The notes beneath the pieces are model-generated. The model was given only the letters and a program-made list of their open reading frames with translations, was not told the origin of the DNA and searched no databases. Position numbers and translations under genes: made by a program. From the NCBI GenBank assembly GCA_002338505.1, contig DDIK01000155.1:1-7451 (forward strand): a stretch of 7,451 nucleotides of DNA, read 5' to 3'. Each line of letters begins with the position of its first letter. Within the stretch, counting starts at the first letter, position 1. Source of the DNA: Bacteriovorax sp. UBA1852 (GTDB taxonomy: Bacteria; Bdellovibrionota; Bacteriovoracia; Bacteriovoracales; Bacteriovoracaceae). Below, in pieces: positions 4,986-7,451 of the stretch.

Positions 4986-6131
4986 ATGATGAATTTTGAA
5001 CTTTCTACAGAACAGAAAGAGATTCGCGAACTCGCGATGAAATTTGCAAAAAATGAAATGATGCCAAAGGCTGGCGAGTATGACGAAAAAGCTCAAATGC
5101 CAATGGATATTCTTACTCAGGCCTGGGAATTAGGCTTAGTGAATACTTGTATTCCAGCTGAGTATGGTGGCGCCGGCTTTAGTGTGGTCGATTCTATGAT
5201 TATAACTGAAGCTCTTGCATATGGTTGCCTTGGTATGAACACGGCCATCATGGCCAACGACCTTGCACTACTTCCTATTTTACTGGGTGGAAGTGAAGAA
5301 CAGAAAAAAAGATTTTTTAAACCTTTCACTGAATCATATAAGCTTGCTGCTTTTTGTTTAACTGAACCAGGAAATGGATCAGATGCAGCAGGTATCAAAA
5401 CAACAATAAAAGATGCAGGTGATCACTACTTAGTTAATGGTCAAAAGATGTGGATAACTAATGCTGGTTACGCCGACCTCTTTGTTGTCTATGGAACTTT
5501 TGATACTTCACTCAAGCACAAAGGAATATCTGCCATTGTGATTGAAGGAAAGCCGGAAGGTTTAGAGATTGGTGAAAAAGAAGATAAAATGGGACACCGC
5601 TGTTCTGATACAAGATCAGTTACATTTAATAATGTAAAAGTTCCAAAAGAAAATTTATTAGGTAACCTGGGAGATGGTTGGAAGATAGCTATGGCGACCC
5701 TTAACCATTCAAGACCTATGGTCGCTGCAAGTGCAGTTGGTGGTGCGCAATGTGCGCTCGATCACTCAGTTAAATATGCACTAGAAAGAAATCAATTTGG
5801 TAAACCTATTGCTAATCATCAGGCAATCCAAATGATTATTGCCGATATGGGTATTGAAATAGAAGCTGCAAGACTTCTTGTTCATAAAGCCGCATGGTTA
5901 ATTGACCAAGGAAAAGCAAGCCCTGAAATTGCTTCATATTCAAAAGCTAAATCAGCTGATATGTTTATGAAAGTTGCCACTGATGCTGTTCAAGTATTTG
6001 GTGGATATGGATACAGTAAAGAATATCCAGTAGAGAAATTAATGAGAGATGCAAAGTTGATACAGATCTATGAAGGTACTTCACAGATCCAAAGAATAGT
6101 TATAGCAAAAGAAATTTTTTCAAGGAGTTAA
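4986..6131 (+). CDS. Acyl-CoA dehydrogenase, short/medium-chain type
   Basis: The 381-residue product is a complete FAD-dependent acyl-CoA dehydrogenase, oxidising acyl-CoA to trans-2-enoyl-CoA and passing electrons to ETF. It has the N-terminal helical domain (from LSTEQKEIRELAMKFA), AEYGGAG near 58, and signature 1 CLTEPGNGSDAAGIKT with its flavin-binding WITNAG partner. The C-terminal helical domain carries RNQFGKPI and signature 2 QVFGGYGYSKEYP. RDAKLIQIYEGTSQIQR holds the catalytic Glu363, in the position used by the short/medium-chain and butyryl-CoA enzymes. The exact chain length cannot be read from sequence; branched-chain acyl-CoA is possible. I chose ATG 4986 because AAGGA lies 10 nt upstream and the protein then starts as the family does; ATG 4989 is the alternative. 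It is the first gene of an operon with etfB two bases downstream. Confidence 0.94.
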   Translation: MMNFELSTEQKEIRELAMKFAKNEMMPKAGEYDEKAQMPMDILTQAWELGLVNTCIPAEYGGAGFSVVDSMIITEALAYGCLGMNTAIMANDLALLPILLGGSEEQKKRFFKPFTESYKLAAFCLTEPGNGSDAAGIKTTIKDAGDHYLVNGQKMWITNAGYADLFVVYGTFDTSLKHKGISAIVIEGKPEGLEIGEKEDKMGHRCSDTRSVTFNNVKVPKENLLGNLGDGWKIAMATLNHSRPMVAASAVGGAQCALDHSVKYALERNQFGKPIANHQAIQMIIADMGIEIEAARLLVHKAAWLIDQGKASPEIASYSKAKSADMFMKVATDAVQVFGGYGYSKEYPVEKLMRDAKLIQIYEGTSQIQRIVIAKEIFSRS

Positions 6132-6136
6132 CATTG
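6122..6136 (+). promoter_or_regulatory. Ribosome binding site and TTG start of etfB
   Basis: AAGGAG (6122-6127) lies within the last codons of the acyl-CoA dehydrogenase gene and 6 nt before TTG at 6134-6136. The following residues, NIFVCIKQVPDTE, are the normal beginning of ETF beta, so the rare TTG start is well supported. A near-consensus ribosome site with a weak start codon suggests tuned, coupled translation. Confidence 0.85.
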
Positions 6137-6922
6137 AACATTTTCGTATGTATTAAACAAGTTCCAGACACGGAAACGAAAGTGACTCCAAACGGTGATG
6201 GGTCATACATTGAGACAAGCTCAATTAAATGGATTATGAATCCTTATGACGAATTTGCTGTGGAGCAAGCTTTACTAACAAAAGCAGCTAATAGTGGTTC
6301 CACTGTTACTGTTGTCAGAGTTGGAGGTGTTAAAGACACTGAAGCTCTAAGAAATGCCTTAGCAATGGGTGCCGATGAAGCCATTCTTGTAGAGTCAGGA
6401 GACAATCTCGATTCATACATGACTGCAAAAGCTTTAAAAGGTGCAATTGAAAAGTCTGATAAAACACCAGACGTTATTTTTACTGGTAAACAAGCAATCG
6501 ATGATGACTGTTTACAAGTTCCTCAACTACTAGCAACAATGCTTGGTCTTCCATCAGTTTCTGTTGTAGTTGGTTGTGAAGAAGAAGGTGGAAAATTCAC
6601 TCTTAAAAGAGAAGTTGAAGGTGGAGCTCTTGAAGTTTACGAAGTTACTGCTCCTGCAGTTATCGCTTGCAACAAGGGTTTGAACACACCAAGATATGCT
6701 TCCCTACCAGGTATTATGAAGGCTAAGAGAAAGCCACTTGCTCAACACTCACTTGCAGATGTAGGTGTTAGTGACAGTGATGCACGTGTTAAGTATTCTG
6801 ACTTTCAACTACCTCCAGAAAAACCAGCGGGTAAGAAGTTTGATGCAATGGAAGAGGGAGCTAGAGCTTCTGTTGTTGCTGACGTTGTTAAGCTTTTAAG
6901 AGAAGAAGCTAAAGTTATTTAA
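6134..6922 (+). CDS. etfB: Electron transfer flavoprotein, beta subunit
   Basis: The product has 262 residues, the usual length. It opens with NIFVCIKQVPDTETKV (2-17), followed by MNPYDEFAVEQAL (35-47), and GKQAIDDDCLQVPQLLATML (118-137), the AMP-binding region of beta subunits. The ETF-beta signature lies at about 158-179 (LKREVEGGALEVYEV then PAVIAC). RYASLPGIMKAKRKPL (187-202) contains Leu191, the equivalent of the anchor leucine that docks into dehydrogenases. With EtfA it forms the FAD- and AMP-containing heterodimer that accepts electrons from the dehydrogenase encoded just upstream. The gene begins two bases after that gene and is followed by etfA after 21 nt. The sequence looks like a standard (housekeeping) ETF and not a bifurcating FixA type, but that distinction is tentative. 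The terminal LREEAKVI is typical. Confidence 0.96.
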   Translation: MNIFVCIKQVPDTETKVTPNGDGSYIETSSIKWIMNPYDEFAVEQALLTKAANSGSTVTVVRVGGVKDTEALRNALAMGADEAILVESGDNLDSYMTAKALKGAIEKSDKTPDVIFTGKQAIDDDCLQVPQLLATMLGLPSVSVVVGCEEEGGKFTLKREVEGGALEVYEVTAPAVIACNKGLNTPRYASLPGIMKAKRKPLAQHSLADVGVSDSDARVKYSDFQLPPEKPAGKKFDAMEEGARASVVADVVKLLREEAKVI

Positions 6923-6943
6923 TTTTTTGTTGAGGAGATAATC

Positions 6944-7451
6944 ATGGCTAATATATTAGTTTTAGCAGAAACTTCAGGAGACTCAGTTAAGTCTGTTACT
7001 TTTGAAATTTTAGGTAAGTTAGATGGTCACAATGTAGATGTGGCGATTGTTGGTGACATGGGCGCAAATGCTGTTGCAGAAGTTGCAAAGTATGGTGCTG
7101 CAAATGTTCACAATATAAAAGGTGACAACTTAGATAAGTACTCACCTGAAGGCTACGCGAATGCTCTTAAAGAGTTTATTGGCGACAAGTATGAATTAGT
7201 TTTTGCTGGAGCTACGTCTCTTGCAAAAGATCTTGTTCCAAGACTTTCTGGAATGTTCGATTCTGGAATGGCATCAGAAGTTACAAACTTTGTAATGGAT
7301 GGTGATAACTTCTCTGGAACTCGCCCACTTTTCGCAGGTAAAGTTCTTGCAAAAGTTGAACTTCAAGGGCCTAAGCCAGGATTTGTTACTGTTAGACCTA
7401 ACGCTCTTGGTATGCCCGACTCACCAACTGCTGGCGCAGGTGCTGCTAATG
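6944..7451 (+). CDS. etfA: Electron transfer flavoprotein, alpha subunit, 3' part outside window
   Basis: The first 169 codons are present and open to the right edge. The start ATG at 6944 has a strong ribosome site, GAGGAG (6932-6937), 6 nt upstream. The N-terminal domain I is recognisable: ANILVLAE at 2-9, AVAEVAKYGAANVH, YELVFAGATSLAKDLVPRLS near 83-102, then GTRPLFAGKVLAKV and FVTVRPNAL. The FAD-binding C-terminal domain lies beyond the window. It is the partner of EtfB, which lies 21 nt upstream, and the last gene seen of the operon. Ala-rich residues just before the edge (SPTAGAGAAN) mark the start of the linker between domains. Confidence 0.95.
   Translation, partial: MANILVLAETSGDSVKSVTFEILGKLDGHNVDVAIVGDMGANAVAEVAKYGAANVHNIKGDNLDKYSPEGYANALKEFIGDKYELVFAGATSLAKDLVPRLSGMFDSGMASEVTNFVMDGDNFSGTRPLFAGKVLAKVELQGPKPGFVTVRPNALGMPDSPTAGAGAAN

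Noticed and set aside
5117..5398. 93-codon minus-strand ORF
   Set aside because: It is antisense to the conserved N-terminal half of the acyl-CoA dehydrogenase and resembles no family.
1..7451. CRISPR, phage, IS element, toxin-antitoxin or defence genes
   Set aside because: I found no spaced repeats, transposase or recombinase motifs, terminal repeats, tRNA-like folds or abrupt composition change. All strands are accounted for by housekeeping and envelope genes.

Overview
The window is AT-rich (roughly two thirds A+T by eye), densely packed chromosomal DNA from a Gram-negative bacterium. Evidence for an outer membrane: several lipobox lipoproteins, a signal-peptide protein with a C-terminal beta-barrel ending in Phe, and an AmgK/MurU-type cell-wall salvage pair. 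The low GC, Ser/Asn-rich lipoproteins and gene mix resemble marine Bdellovibrionota (Bacteriovorax/Halobacteriovorax-like). That placement is an inference from style and not a database match.

Left arm, minus strand (3123 down to 1). A two-LysM-domain lipoprotein (GTG start at 3123) ends at a strong intrinsic terminator (2374-2405). Right after it comes a three-gene unit joined by 4-nt overlaps: an M48-protease-like lipoprotein that has lost its zinc ligands, an AmgK-type sugar kinase, and a MurU-type nucleotidyltransferase that runs off the left edge. The last two are expected to turn cell-wall amino sugar (MurNAc, possibly GlcNAc) into the 1-phosphate and then UDP-MurNAc, bypassing de novo synthesis.

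Middle, plus strand (3228-4902). Divergent from the LysM gene lies a cluster of overlapping or abutting genes: an outer-membrane protein with an acidic linker and a probable 8-stranded barrel, a tiny LptM-like lipoprotein with a Lys/Glu tail, and folK (folate biosynthesis).

Right arm, plus strand (4932-7451). A well-formed promoter precedes acyl-CoA dehydrogenase, etfB and etfA (etfA cut by the right edge). These form a fatty-acid/acyl-CoA oxidation module: the dehydrogenase passes electrons to the EtfAB flavoprotein, which normally delivers them to the quinone pool.

No tRNA, rRNA, CRISPR, IS element or phage gene was seen, and there is no gene-free stretch longer than about 105 bases. I do not see a wholly new system. 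The points most worth following are the zinc-ligand-less M48 lipoprotein coupled to MurNAc salvage, two genes whose only possible starts lie about 7 nt from a -10-like box (probable leaderless mRNAs), and the divergent pair of envelope proteins that share acidic Asp/Glu linkers.
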